From: an uncultured Methanomicrobiales archaeon
GTDB lineage: Archaea > Halobacteriota > Methanomicrobia > Methanomicrobiales > Methanospirillaceae
Length of the DNA stretch: 36,764 nucleotides
Reading direction: 5' to 3'
Assembly (NCBI GenBank): GCA_903819595.1
Contig: CAIJED010000105.1
Span: forward strand, 1-36,764
The position numbers and the translations under genes were made by a program. Position 1 is the first letter of the stretch. The number at the start of each line of letters is the position of its first letter. This document shows, piece by piece, positions 18,989 to 27,501 of this stretch. The notes below the pieces were generated by a model. The model had not been told where the DNA came from. It worked only from the letters and a program-made list of their open reading frames with translations, and made no database searches.

Positions 18989-18999
18989 TATATATAAAA
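18989..18999 (+). promoter_or_regulatory. Strong TATA box of the TMEM175-like operon
   Basis: TATATATAAAA is the best TATA box in the window and predicts transcription starting near 19018-19022. That coincides with an ATG at 19018 that opens a 29-codon frame ending at 19107. The downstream membrane gene would then have a leader of about 160 nt if it starts at 19181. Confidence 0.6.
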
Positions 19000-19017
19000 A
19001 TCCCATTCATATAGTAC

Positions 19018-19107
19018 ATGAATACGGAATACATACGAACAGGGCAAATTTTTCTCGCTCGTCCCGTTGAACGCCAATTGTGGAAATTCACGGGGTTTCA
19101 CGGTTGA
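19018..19107 (+). CDS. Possible leaderless 29-codon upstream ORF
   Basis: An ATG lies about 24 nt after the centre of the TATA box, exactly where a leaderless mRNA would begin. The frame runs 29 codons (MNTEYIRTGQ...) to TGA and differs from the frame of the following TMEM175-like gene. It may be a regulatory leader peptide, the remains of a frameshifted N-terminus, or chance. There is no homology evidence. Confidence 0.3.
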   Translation: MNTEYIRTGQIFLARPVERQLWKFTGFHG

Positions 19108-19180
19108 ACCACGGCAGGTTCCACCACGTGTGTTGATGAACTATCGGGCATATCGATCAAAACCTGCAGAGAACCATACA

Positions 19181-19831
19181 ATGGAAGGTACACGTTCAGA
19201 AGGACCCATAACAAAGGTCAATATTGGCAGGCTGACGAATAGCATTTTTGTTTTCACTCTGCTTTTATTATTCCGGAATGTCAGGACTCCGACATTCGGT
19301 GATTATATCGGGAATGCCACGGCAAATGATTTCGGCCTGATGCAACTCCCTGATATCGTGAGTTTCCTCAACGCATTCATCATTATCGCTATGCTGTGGA
19401 TCGTGCTGTTTCATGTTTTCCACCAGTTGCAGAAAATTGACAGACCCTACCTGTACCTCCACCTCATCACCCTCATGGCGGTAATTTTTATCCCTGTATC
19501 AAGCCATCTCAACGTAGTATTCCCGGGAAAATCCGCATTTCCGGTCCTTTTCAACCTTAATATGCTCATCATCGGTGTGTTGCTACTACTTGAATGGTGG
19601 CATATCTCCCGCGACCCGGAGATCCGCACACCGGGGATAAACCCCTGGCAGATGCAATGTATCAGTATAAAAATGCTGTATATCCCGGTCACTGCAATTT
19701 TCGGTATCGTGCTTTCAACATTCGATCTTCCATATACCCAGGGGGTCTATTTTGTCACGATACTCGCCTTTGCACTTACTTCACTCTATTCCCGGAACCG
19801 GGAGAAACACCGGTTGAGAGGTATATCATGA
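19181..19831 (+). CDS. TMEM175-like (DUF1211) membrane protein, first of tandem pair
   Basis: From the ATG at 19181 this is a 216-residue protein with about six membrane helices in TMEM175/DUF1211 order. The first helix is preceded by GRLTNSIF, a short luminal-like loop follows, then the second helix pair and IDRPYLYLHLITL, which matches the family's internal 'DRrllwlnl' element. Prokaryotic TMEM175 proteins are potassium channels whose pore helix carries a conserved F-S-D. Here that position reads L-T-N (Asn20). Earlier in-frame starts exist (TTG 19067, ATG 19136), but the added residues are polar and lack family character. No ribosome binding site decides the matter. The stop overlaps the next gene (ATGA). 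Confidence 0.65.
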   Translation: MEGTRSEGPITKVNIGRLTNSIFVFTLLLLFRNVRTPTFGDYIGNATANDFGLMQLPDIVSFLNAFIIIAMLWIVLFHVFHQLQKIDRPYLYLHLITLMAVIFIPVSSHLNVVFPGKSAFPVLFNLNMLIIGVLLLLEWWHISRDPEIRTPGINPWQMQCISIKMLYIPVTAIFGIVLSTFDLPYTQGVYFVTILAFALTSLYSRNREKHRLRGIS

Positions 19832-20502
19832 CTGGTGAAGTGCCGGACACCGGTAAAAATCAGGATGACACTGGATCCTGCACCTGCTGCAAAGGGGCCA
19901 TTCCACAGGACATGTTTGAGATCCTGATGAACGGTGTATTTGCGTTTGTGATGACGCTCATCGTGAAGAACAATATACCCCTTCCCTCTGCCATTAACGC
20001 AGATGATTTTGCATTCATTGCCACGTATGTCGAACAGATCTCCAGCGAATCGACAAATTTTATTTTTACCTTCGGAATTCTTGCCGTCTTTTATATCCTG
20101 TTTTTTGAGATGCTGCGGCATATCCGGGTCCTTGACCGCAATTTTGTCTATTTGTCCTTTGGCTTCATCCTTTCAATCATATTCATCCCGTTAACTTCAT
20201 TGCTCTGGACATTTTCAGACATGCCGATGCCGTACGGGGTATTATTCCATGTGAATATCCTGTGTACCGGACTCCTGATGGTCACGCTCTGGAGATATGC
20301 CTCACACCACCAGAGACTCATTCTCCCTGGAATAGCCAATAAAACGGTAAAGAATCTTTCCTTACGAATGCTTCTTTTTCCTGCGACTGCCGTTTGCGGT
20401 CTTGTCATCGACGGGTGGGACGGTTCCTTCGGGAGCATCCCCATTACAGAACTCTACCTCATCCCGATTATCCTGTTCTTCTTTTTATCATGGAAGAACT
20501 GA
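19828..20502 (+). CDS. TMEM175-like (DUF1211) membrane protein, second of tandem pair
   Basis: This 224-residue protein has the same six-helix plan as the gene before it. EILMNGVFAFVMTLIV (about residues 31-46) aligns with the family's E-x-[FL]-S-D-G-V-F-A first pore helix. Ser-Asp is replaced by Met34-Asn35. LDRNFVYLSFGF matches the second conserved block. The N-terminal tail has a Cys cluster, CTCC, at residues 18-21, which is absent from the first protein. Four-nt overlap with the upstream stop shows translational coupling, so the two products may form one mixed channel. The family call rests on the pattern of the first helix and is moderately sure. Confidence 0.65.
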   Translation: MTGEVPDTGKNQDDTGSCTCCKGAIPQDMFEILMNGVFAFVMTLIVKNNIPLPSAINADDFAFIATYVEQISSESTNFIFTFGILAVFYILFFEMLRHIRVLDRNFVYLSFGFILSIIFIPLTSLLWTFSDMPMPYGVLFHVNILCTGLLMVTLWRYASHHQRLILPGIANKTVKNLSLRMLLFPATAVCGLVIDGWDGSFGSIPITELYLIPIILFFFLSWKN

Positions 20503-21045
20503 AATGTATTTTTACACCCGGATTTGTTCGGGGACCCCACCAGCCTCTTCCTTGTCCCGGATTGCGTCGACCCCCCGAACACAGGTCAATAGTGGATCCA
20601 GGCAATAATTGGATGACCCGGGGAAAAAGCAGTAATGGGGTATTCGAATAAAATACAACTCATGATCACGTGAAAACTTACCGACGGCATCTCAAACCAG
20701 GTTCTGGCGATTATTTCGAGCAGGGCAACCTGTGAACATCACGGGTACGTGATAGTTTCCCCGGGTCACCTGATGAAACAGTGCTGCAGGGTGGCCACCA
20801 TGGCAGGACGTATCGCCCGCGCATTCAAGGGGTTCTATCCAGTATAATACGTTGAGAACCATCGTTGCATGAATTAACTCCTTTTTACCCGGAACCCGAT
20901 TCACTGCACCACATCGCAAAAAAACAGTTTGCCGGCGAAAAAAATAAGATATCTTAACTATTGAAAGAGTTAAATAAAACATAAAAAATTGGAAAGAATT
21001 CTATTCACATACTTTTTTTTAATACGATACTACACGTTTTCTTTA
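20503..21045. other. Intergenic region before the multi-PAS regulator
   Basis: About 540 nt without a supported gene. A minus frame at 20692-20982 is open but has no ribosome binding site. The last 110 nt are very AT-rich and hold the palindrome at 20945-20956 and several TATA-like stretches (TTAAATAAAAC near 20970), consistent with the promoter of the gene starting at 21046. Confidence 0.45.
20945..20956. promoter_or_regulatory. Perfect 12-bp palindrome TAAGATATCTTA, probable operator
   Basis: TAAGATATCTTA is identical on both strands and lies about 15 bp upstream of TATA-like sequence and 90 bp before the ATG of the winged-helix PAS protein. It is a natural candidate binding site for that protein (autoregulation) or another dimeric factor. 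Confidence 0.45.
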
Positions 21046-24000
21046 ATGGATAACCGGCAGGAAACAATTAAAAAAATAAAAACACTACTCCGATCCCACC
21101 GAAAAGGGCTCACCATTACCGACATCGCACAAAAATTACTGCTGAACCGGAATTCCACTGCAAAATATCTTGAGATCCTCCTCATGTCCGGCGATGTCAA
21201 CCTCAACACGTACGGTCCGGCAAAGGTCTACACCATTTCACACAGAATGCCTGTTTCTGCACTTGTAAAATTTTCCGCCGATATTATTATCCTCATTGGA
21301 AACGACATGAGGGTGCTGGATGCGAATGAAAACGCACTTCAGACCTTGGGCCTTTCCCGGGAAGACCTTCTGGGTAACCGGATTGAAACCGTACATTCTC
21401 CTCTCCTCGATCGTCTTGCGATTCCTGAAATTTTTGAAGAGGTCCAGTTAAACGGAGAAATTCAGAGGGAATTCTCCATTGCATCTCATCATGAAGAATA
21501 CCATTACCGTGTCCGCCTTATTCCGACAGTTTTTGATAATATGGAAGACGGACTGACGATTATCGGGGAAGACATCACCAGACAGATCCGGTTTGAACAG
21601 TCCCTCATGATCTCTGAAGCACGGTATCGTGGGATTGTGCTGGACCAGACGGATTTTATCTGCAGGGGGCGTCCTGATGGTACCGTTACGTTCATCAATG
21701 AACCGCTTAGCAGGTTCATTGGTATTTCATGCAGTGATGCCATTGGGAAAAGCATTTTTTCCTATATCGCACCCGAAGATCTCCATCTTGCCATGGAAAA
21801 AATGGGTGGGTTAAATCCGGACGAGCAAAACAATACCATCGAAATACGGGTGATCAATCACGAGGGGGTTTTCCGCTGGAACTTGTGGAGCAGCCGTGGT
21901 ATATTTGACGTTAACGGGGCTCTGGTTGAGTGGCAGTCAGTCGGGTATGACATTACCGAACGGAAAGAGATGGAAGAAGCTCTGGCCCGCATCCAGAAAG
22001 CGGTGGACAGCTCCAGCGAGGCCATTGGAATCACAAATTCAGAGGGCCATCATATCTACCAGAACGCTGCCTTAACCAAAATGTTAGGATACACGAAAGA
22101 CGAACTTGCGAGTTCGCCACTTCCCGTGATCGCGTACGAAGATCCACAGAAAGGATATGAAATTTTTAAGACCATTTTGCAGGGGAAATCCTGCAGCGGT
22201 GAGACGGTCATGGTCTCAAAAGAGGGTCGGAACGTAGAGGTCAGTTATCATGCCGACGCAGTGAGGGATGAAAATGGAACTATCATCGGCCTTATTGGTA
22301 TCCATACAGACATCACTGAGCGAAAGCGGGTTGAAAAAACCCTTGCAGAGAGCGAACTTCTGTACCGTACGATCCTGAACAATATCCAGGATGTGTACTA
22401 TCGCTGCGACCCCACTGGAAATCTCGTGATGGCCAGCCCCTCAGCACCGAAACTCCTGGGTTACGGCTCTCTTGATGAAATTGTCGGATTGAATATTGCC
22501 GAAAATTTTTATTACGATCTAGAGGAACGTGCCACTTTATTAGAGACCCTTCATGAAAAACAAAAAATATCCGATTATGAGATCACATTCAAAAAACGGG
22601 ACGGATCACCTGTCAGTGTCTCGACTAGCAGCCACTTTCTCTATGGTCCGGATGGAAAAATAACAGGCATTGAGGGGTTTATCAGGGATATTACGGCCCG
22701 AAAGAATGCTGAACTGGCACTCCGTGAAAGCGAAGAACGATACCGGAAGGTAGTAGAAGACCAGACCGAATTTATCTGCCGTTTTTCTCCGGACGGGACC
22801 CATGTTTTTGTGAACTCGGCGTACTGTCGCTATTTTGGAATGAAACGGGAGGAGGTTCTGGGCTCCAGGTTCCGGCCGATGATTCATCCAGAAGACCAGC
22901 AGAGGGTTGCCCGGCTCCTTGCATCTCTCACCCCGGAAGACCCGGTAAAGAGTATCGAACAGCGGATTATCATGGCGGACGGCAGTATCCGCTGGCAGCG
23001 ATGGACGGACCGGGCGATCTTTTTCTTAGATGGGAGCCTGAAAGAATACCAGTCTGTCGGTAGTGATATCACGGACCGCAGACAGGTGGAGGAAGACGTT
23101 GCCAACGCGTTGAAAAGAACCCGGCAACAGCAGGTAACGCTGGGTACGATCTCGCTTTCACCGTACCTTTTTTCAGGAGACGTTCATGGACTCTCGGCCA
23201 CCCTTACGGAACTCTCATCCGGAGTACTCGGTGTGGAAAGGGTGAGTGTCTGGCTGTTTAATGGTAGTGGGGATGAACTGCAATGCATTGACCTGTACGA
23301 GGCCAGGGGTGATCGACACTCTTGCGGGGATGTACTGAAACGTGATGAATATGCACCAGAATTTGATGCATTAAGCACGGTAAAGTACATCGATGCAAAT
23401 GATCCATTGACCGACCCACGCACAGCTGGATACGTGGAGGGCTATCTCAAACCCAACCATATTACCTCGATGCTGGATGCAGTGATCCGGGTCACCGGCC
23501 AGAACCTCGGGATCCTCTGTCTTGAGCACGTTGACCGTCCACACCAATGGGACAGTGATGAAATTGCATTCGCCTGCCATCTTGCAGACCAGGTGGCGAT
23601 TACCCTGATGAACCATGAGCGCAGGCAGGCAGAAATGGCCCTTCTAAAAAGCGAGGAGCGGTACCGGAACGTGGTGGAGGACCAGACAGAATTCATCTGC
23701 CGTTTTACTCCGGGTGGAATCATCACATTTTGCAACGATGCATACTGCAGGTACTTCGAATTACAGAAAGATAGCTGTATCGGGAGCCCTCACCGCGTAG
23801 TAGTACCACCTCCGGATATCGGCGTGATGAAAGCTCATCTGGCATCACTTACTACGGAAAATCCTGTCAGGACTATCGAACACCGGATTCTCATGCCCAA
23901 CGGTCACCTTGTCTGGCATTCCTGGAGCGATCGCGCAATTTTTGGTCCTGACCGGAATGTGATAGAATACCAGTCTGTCGGACGCGACATTACCAGAAAA

Positions 24001-24777
24001 ATGGAACGGATCGAAAAGATCAGAGATAGTGAAGAGAGGTTCCGCATGATTGCCAATCTCTCCCCTTTCCCCATCTCTATTATGGATGGTGCATCGAATT
24101 ACCGGTACCTGAATTCCATGTTCGAACGCCTCTTCGGCTATACACTCACCGATATTCCCACCGGAAGGGAATGGTTCGAAAAGGCATTCCCGGATGCTAA
24201 TGAACGAAATGAGGCAATCTCCACATGGAAAAATGATCTCGCACATTCAAGCCCGGAAACGGCGAGGTCACGTGTTTTCCCGGTCACATGCAAAGATCGG
24301 ACCGTCCGCCAGGTCCGGTTTTTTGCAGTTACACTCGGGAGCGGTGAACAGTTTGTTGTATATGAGGACCTGACTCCGAAAAATGAGCTGGATCGACTTC
24401 GTTTTGTCCTTGCCTCAATTGTAGACTCTTCCAATGATGCCATTATCGGAAAAACACTTGATGGGACTATCATCAGCTGGAACAAAGCCGCGGAGCGAAT
24501 TTATGGATATCGTGCCGATGAGATAATCGGGAAATCGATTGCTCTGATTATTTCACCAGAGTTACGGAGCCAACTGCCGTCATTCCTCCGGAGAATCCGT
24601 AACGGGGAACGTATTGAACATTTCCGGACAATCCGGGTACGAAAGGACGGGACCCCCATCAAGGTCTCAATTACCCTGTCCCCGATCAAAGATGAAAACG
24701 AGCGGATTTATGGTGTATCCACGATAGCCAAGAGTATCTCTGATACTAATGAAAATGACCTCAGCAGTACCTCATGA
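21046..24777 (+). CDS. Winged-helix multi-PAS/GAF regulator without kinase domain
   Basis: The 1243-residue cytoplasmic protein has no membrane segment. An N-terminal winged helix-turn-helix spans residues 4-65 (LTITDIAQKLLLNRNSTAKYL). PAS domains follow at about 72-182, 190-305, 315-428, 437-553 and 562-678, a GAF domain at 690-855, and three more PAS domains at 870-985, 993-1115 and 1118-1235. Most PAS units end in D-I-T-x-R-K/R linkers. There is no HisKA or ATPase domain, so signals probably act on the DNA-binding domain directly. PAS units 2, 5 and 6 share RYRxVVEDQTEFICRF-like starts, showing internal duplication. The ATG at 21046 is preferred to TTG at 20989, since it begins at the helix-turn-helix domain. 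It is monocistronic. Confidence 0.9.
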   Translation: MDNRQETIKKIKTLLRSHRKGLTITDIAQKLLLNRNSTAKYLEILLMSGDVNLNTYGPAKVYTISHRMPVSALVKFSADIIILIGNDMRVLDANENALQTLGLSREDLLGNRIETVHSPLLDRLAIPEIFEEVQLNGEIQREFSIASHHEEYHYRVRLIPTVFDNMEDGLTIIGEDITRQIRFEQSLMISEARYRGIVLDQTDFICRGRPDGTVTFINEPLSRFIGISCSDAIGKSIFSYIAPEDLHLAMEKMGGLNPDEQNNTIEIRVINHEGVFRWNLWSSRGIFDVNGALVEWQSVGYDITERKEMEEALARIQKAVDSSSEAIGITNSEGHHIYQNAALTKMLGYTKDELASSPLPVIAYEDPQKGYEIFKTILQGKSCSGETVMVSKEGRNVEVSYHADAVRDENGTIIGLIGIHTDITERKRVEKTLAESELLYRTILNNIQDVYYRCDPTGNLVMASPSAPKLLGYGSLDEIVGLNIAENFYYDLEERATLLETLHEKQKISDYEITFKKRDGSPVSVSTSSHFLYGPDGKITGIEGFIRDITARKNAELALRESEERYRKVVEDQTEFICRFSPDGTHVFVNSAYCRYFGMKREEVLGSRFRPMIHPEDQQRVARLLASLTPEDPVKSIEQRIIMADGSIRWQRWTDRAIFFLDGSLKEYQSVGSDITDRRQVEEDVANALKRTRQQQVTLGTISLSPYLFSGDVHGLSATLTELSSGVLGVERVSVWLFNGSGDELQCIDLYEARGDRHSCGDVLKRDEYAPEFDALSTVKYIDANDPLTDPRTAGYVEGYLKPNHITSMLDAVIRVTGQNLGILCLEHVDRPHQWDSDEIAFACHLADQVAITLMNHERRQAEMALLKSEERYRNVVEDQTEFICRFTPGGIITFCNDAYCRYFELQKDSCIGSPHRVVVPPPDIGVMKAHLASLTTENPVRTIEHRILMPNGHLVWHSWSDRAIFGPDRNVIEYQSVGRDITRKMERIEKIRDSEERFRMIANLSPFPISIMDGASNYRYLNSMFERLFGYTLTDIPTGREWFEKAFPDANERNEAISTWKNDLAHSSPETARSRVFPVTCKDRTVRQVRFFAVTLGSGEQFVVYEDLTPKNELDRLRFVLASIVDSSNDAIIGKTLDGTIISWNKAAERIYGYRADEIIGKSIALIISPELRSQLPSFLRRIRNGERIEHFRTIRVRKDGTPIKVSITLSPIKDENERIYGVSTIAKSISDTNENDLSSTS

Positions 24778-25045
24778 AATCAGTTTCCATATGTTGCATT
24801 GATTCAGGGGGATTTGCTTCGCACTGGTAAAATGGTGTGAGGCCGGATTCGATCCTGATCGTCTTTTAAAAAGAAATCCGGTCTGAAATGCCTTTTCGTG
24901 GATGATATGGATAGCAGCCATTTTTGGTCCGGACTGCTTGCCCCTTATGCCTGACACTATTGCCATGCAGTAATTTCTGGCAAATAATGATAATATACCC
25001 TGGTTGATTACTCATCAGCCTAATTTGGCGGGAACGTGTATTGAA
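24778..25045. other. Intergenic region before the HEAT-repeat gene
   Basis: No gene is supported in these 268 nt. A TATA-like GATAATATACC occurs near 24987-24998, about 50 nt before the ATG at 25046, consistent with a short-leader transcript for that gene. Confidence 0.35.
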
Positions 25046-25414
25046 ATGAAAAATACAGCGGCATCACTTGCAAATAAAGAGAACATCGAACGTTGGAAAG
25101 CAGTTATCGAACTTGAGAAATTCGGGCAGCCGGCCGCCGATTATCTGATCCCGGCACTGAAAGATACTGATCGCTGGGTCCGGTACCTGGCGGCAGATGC
25201 ACTTGCCGCCATCGGGGCAACCCAGTCGGTGACCCCATTGATCGCACTCTTAAAAGACCCAGACCAGGATGTTCGGTTTGCGGCTGCGTCAGCACTTGGC
25301 AGGATAGGAGACCCAACTGCAGTGCCTGAACTTGAATCGGTTCTGAAAACAGATAACGCATATGTCCGGATCGCAGCGGAAGAGGCACTGGAGAAAATCA
25401 CCCCAATCAGGTAA
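25046..25414 (+). CDS. HEAT-repeat (PBS-lyase type) protein
   Basis: The 122-residue protein consists of about four alpha-helical HEAT-like repeats of roughly 31 residues. The repeating pattern is [DS]xxWxVRxxAAxALxxIG, seen as RWVRYLAADALAAIG, QDVRFAAASALGRIG and AYVRIAAEEALEKI. Such small repeat proteins act as binding scaffolds; the partner is unknown. The ATG at 25046 gives a first repeat beginning ENIERWKAVIELEKFG. There is no signal peptide. It follows the PAS regulator on the same strand after 270 nt, so cotranscription is doubtful. Confidence 0.85.
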   Translation: MKNTAASLANKENIERWKAVIELEKFGQPAADYLIPALKDTDRWVRYLAADALAAIGATQSVTPLIALLKDPDQDVRFAAASALGRIGDPTAVPELESVLKTDNAYVRIAAEEALEKITPIR

Positions 25415-25436
25415 AGGTGCAATCCAAAGAGGAATA

Positions 25437-25931
25437 TTAACTGACCGGACCGATATCATATTTCATCAATTCAGCAGATTCATTTTTTGATTTCTTCCCG
25501 GAACACCACCGGTTCCCGGACAGGGAGGCATATGCACTTAAACAGTGATCGGGACCATCTTTTTTCCAGGGACAAACCGTCCGACCCTGGTCTTTGATCC
25601 CCGGACGTTTGCCAGGAACCCGGTTGAAGATCTGCCCCGTATCGATACCATAGAAAACAACCGGGAATGCGATCCTGGGAAGTGCGTTGGTGTCACCCGG
25701 ATGGAATGGTACCAACGCGTATCTTTTGCTATCACCTTCCTTCACCATTCTCCCTGGTCCGGGTCGCCGGTCCCATCGGGTGATTATCTGTAATGTGGTG
25801 AGATGGGTGGCAAAACTCGAACCCCACCCGGTATTCTTCCAGAAACCCGACAATAAGGTTTTTCTTTCTTTCAGTGGAATACCAATTCCAGTCATCCCTT
25901 CCCATGATGCGATCACCTTCGCACATCCCAC
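25437..25931 (-). CDS. Doubtful hypothetical protein or decayed gene
   Basis: This 164-codon minus-strand frame starts at GTG 25931 (or ATG 25895). Its codon use looks more gene-like than competing frames: GGT, ATC, AAA and GAA codons, moderate Lys content, little of the Ser/Arg/Pro excess of shadow frames. The C-terminal third has several Cys and Trp residues (TVCPWKK, DHC, RWC). An overlapping minus frame (25732-25986) also has plausible codons (MGRDDWNWYS...), which would fit one gene broken by a frameshift near 25800. I recognise no family. It could be a pseudogene. Confidence 0.3.
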   Translation of the reverse strand: MGCAKVIASWEGMTGIGIPLKERKTLLSGFWKNTGWGSSFATHLTTLQIITRWDRRPGPGRMVKEGDSKRYALVPFHPGDTNALPRIAFPVVFYGIDTGQIFNRVPGKRPGIKDQGRTVCPWKKDGPDHCLSAYASLSGNRWCSGKKSKNESAELMKYDIGPVS

Positions 25932-26112
25932 GGCAGAGGTCAGGATAGTTGCGATGGTACCGCCGTATCGCCCATGCGAAGTCCACCAGGTTTTAAAGCA
26001 TCCCTGATATGCAGGAGGACGACGAACATTTTTCTTTCGTTGATATAAATGATTTTTAAGGATTTCTACGGAGATAGCGTAACAGAGGACAGAAAAAATA
26101 AGCTCCTGTTAT
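25932..26112. other. Short intergenic remainder
   Basis: Outside the doubtful frames discussed above I see no gene in 25932-26112. The plus strand near 26030-26060 is AT-rich. Confidence 0.3.
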
Positions 26113-26508
26113 TCATACATCATACACCGGCACAGCGCGGACATTGTAGTCTTTCAGACACTCCCCGTCGAGTTCAATGGCAACATTCGTGGAGGCCCCA
26201 GGAGCCAGTGTACCAATGTAGATATCCCGTGAATCCCTGACGGCATCGTCATTGATGTGAACAAGCATGACCCCAAGTTTTACATTGTTGACTGGGGTGG
26301 AACCCGTATTATAGACCTGGTACTGTACTGTATAATAGCAACCCCGGGTAATACCCCAGTCTTCGGACTGCTTTTGCAGTGTCGCCTGCACCTGTGAGGT
26401 CTGGCCACCATGGTCATAGGTCCCGACACTGCTCAGTGAGGAACACCCCGCAGCCATGATGGTGACACCTGCGAATAGGATGATTATTGCTAATCCGGCG
26501 GGTTTCAT
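26113..26508 (-). CDS. Small lipoprotein with FxLYD/CARDB-like domain
   Basis: The 131-residue protein has a lipoprotein signal peptide with lipobox MAAGC (Cys22), so it is probably anchored on the outer face of the membrane. The mature part is a single beta-sandwich-like domain. YYTVQYQVYNTGSTPVNNVKLGVML resembles domains in which a strand is followed by N-x-G and a second strand. It ends IGTLAPGASTNVAIELDGE, typical of such adhesive folds. The ATG at 26508 follows GGTGA at good spacing. Function is unknown. It is the first of several surface proteins in this stretch and is divergent from the peptidase gene. Confidence 0.8.
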   Translation of the reverse strand: MKPAGLAIIILFAGVTIMAAGCSSLSSVGTYDHGGQTSQVQATLQKQSEDWGITRGCYYTVQYQVYNTGSTPVNNVKLGVMLVHINDDAVRDSRDIYIGTLAPGASTNVAIELDGECLKDYNVRAVPVYDV

Positions 26509-26745
26509 CTTTTTTCACCTGTATGGTGGTATAGGACGGGATGCCCCATCAATGTCACTGCGTGAGATCCCTATCACGTATTCAATTCCAATACCAGATT
26601 ATTGCCTGAGGTCCATCAGATCGGAACCAGCATTATCCTTTTCCGAAATGATCTTGTCCCTCCCGGTTCACGACAACCGTACCGAAACGATCCCTTATTA
26701 TTGGAGCAGATTTTAACGTTCCTTAAATAATTTTTTGGTGATCTG

Positions 26746-27501
26746 ATGTCGTATCGCTCTATTGTGTGTGGACTTGGCCTGATATTTGTCCTCGTTGTTG
26801 CAGCATGGGGACTGTCAGGGTATGCAGGATTACCGGGACCGGGGGGGAGCATAAGCTATTCTACCAATTCAGCCCTTAAAGAGCCGCGATATTATACGGG
26901 AATTGATTTTCGCTCACTGAAGTCTGATGATCACCTGACCGTGCTTCCGGTAAAGGACGTACGACAGCAGGTAACGAACTGGACCTGCGGCCCCGTCGCT
27001 GCAATGAATGTAATGACCTTTTACGGGGTAAATTTCTCCCGGGGTGATCATGATGAATTCCGGATATCGGATGAGATGCATGTCTCAACGACCGGTGTGG
27101 CGAACGAAACAACTACACTCGGGGCAACCCCCGATGTGATGGCATCATGGTTTGCCAGCAAAGGATGGAATGCCACCTGGGGGACGAACGGGTCGATGCA
27201 GATGCTTCGTGACAATCTTAAATCAGGAAAACCCACCCTGGTGGAATGGATTGACTGGGGCGGCCACTGGGTAATCGTCGTTGGGTATGATGATCGGGGT
27301 ACCCCGACGTACTGGGACGATGTGATCATGTTTGCCGATTCTGCAGACTGCCATGATGACCGCGTCGACGGGATCACTTATTTCAATGCTGGGGAATTCG
27401 AAGCAATGTGGTTTGACGCCCATTATTTCCCTGAAACGATAAAAAACCGTGCGTATGTTCTTGCAGTCCCGGGTCCATCGAGTCCGGTGATTCCCGGATA
27501 G
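26746..27501 (+). CDS. Secreted C39-like cysteine peptidase
   Basis: This 251-residue exported protein has an N-terminal signal/anchor helix (about 8-28) and a papain-like peptidase core of the C39-like type. Gln75 and Cys81 in QQVTNWTCGPVAAMNV form the oxyanion and nucleophile site. His174 lies in GGHWVIVVGYDD and an Asp follows in MFADSADC (Asp198). All catalytic positions are present, so it should be active. Homologues process peptides or cleave cell-wall bonds, but the substrate is unknown. The start ATG has a GGTGATCTG site just upstream. It is monocistronic. Confidence 0.85.
   Translation: MSYRSIVCGLGLIFVLVVAAWGLSGYAGLPGPGGSISYSTNSALKEPRYYTGIDFRSLKSDDHLTVLPVKDVRQQVTNWTCGPVAAMNVMTFYGVNFSRGDHDEFRISDEMHVSTTGVANETTTLGATPDVMASWFASKGWNATWGTNGSMQMLRDNLKSGKPTLVEWIDWGGHWVIVVGYDDRGTPTYWDDVIMFADSADCHDDRVDGITYFNAGEFEAMWFDAHYFPETIKNRAYVLAVPGPSSPVIPG

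Noticed and set aside
20692-20982. 96-codon minus frame with a Cys-containing pattern loosely like a hydrogenase small subunit
   Set aside because: The resemblance is limited to a few residues, no start signal is present, and the frame runs into the AT-rich promoter zone.
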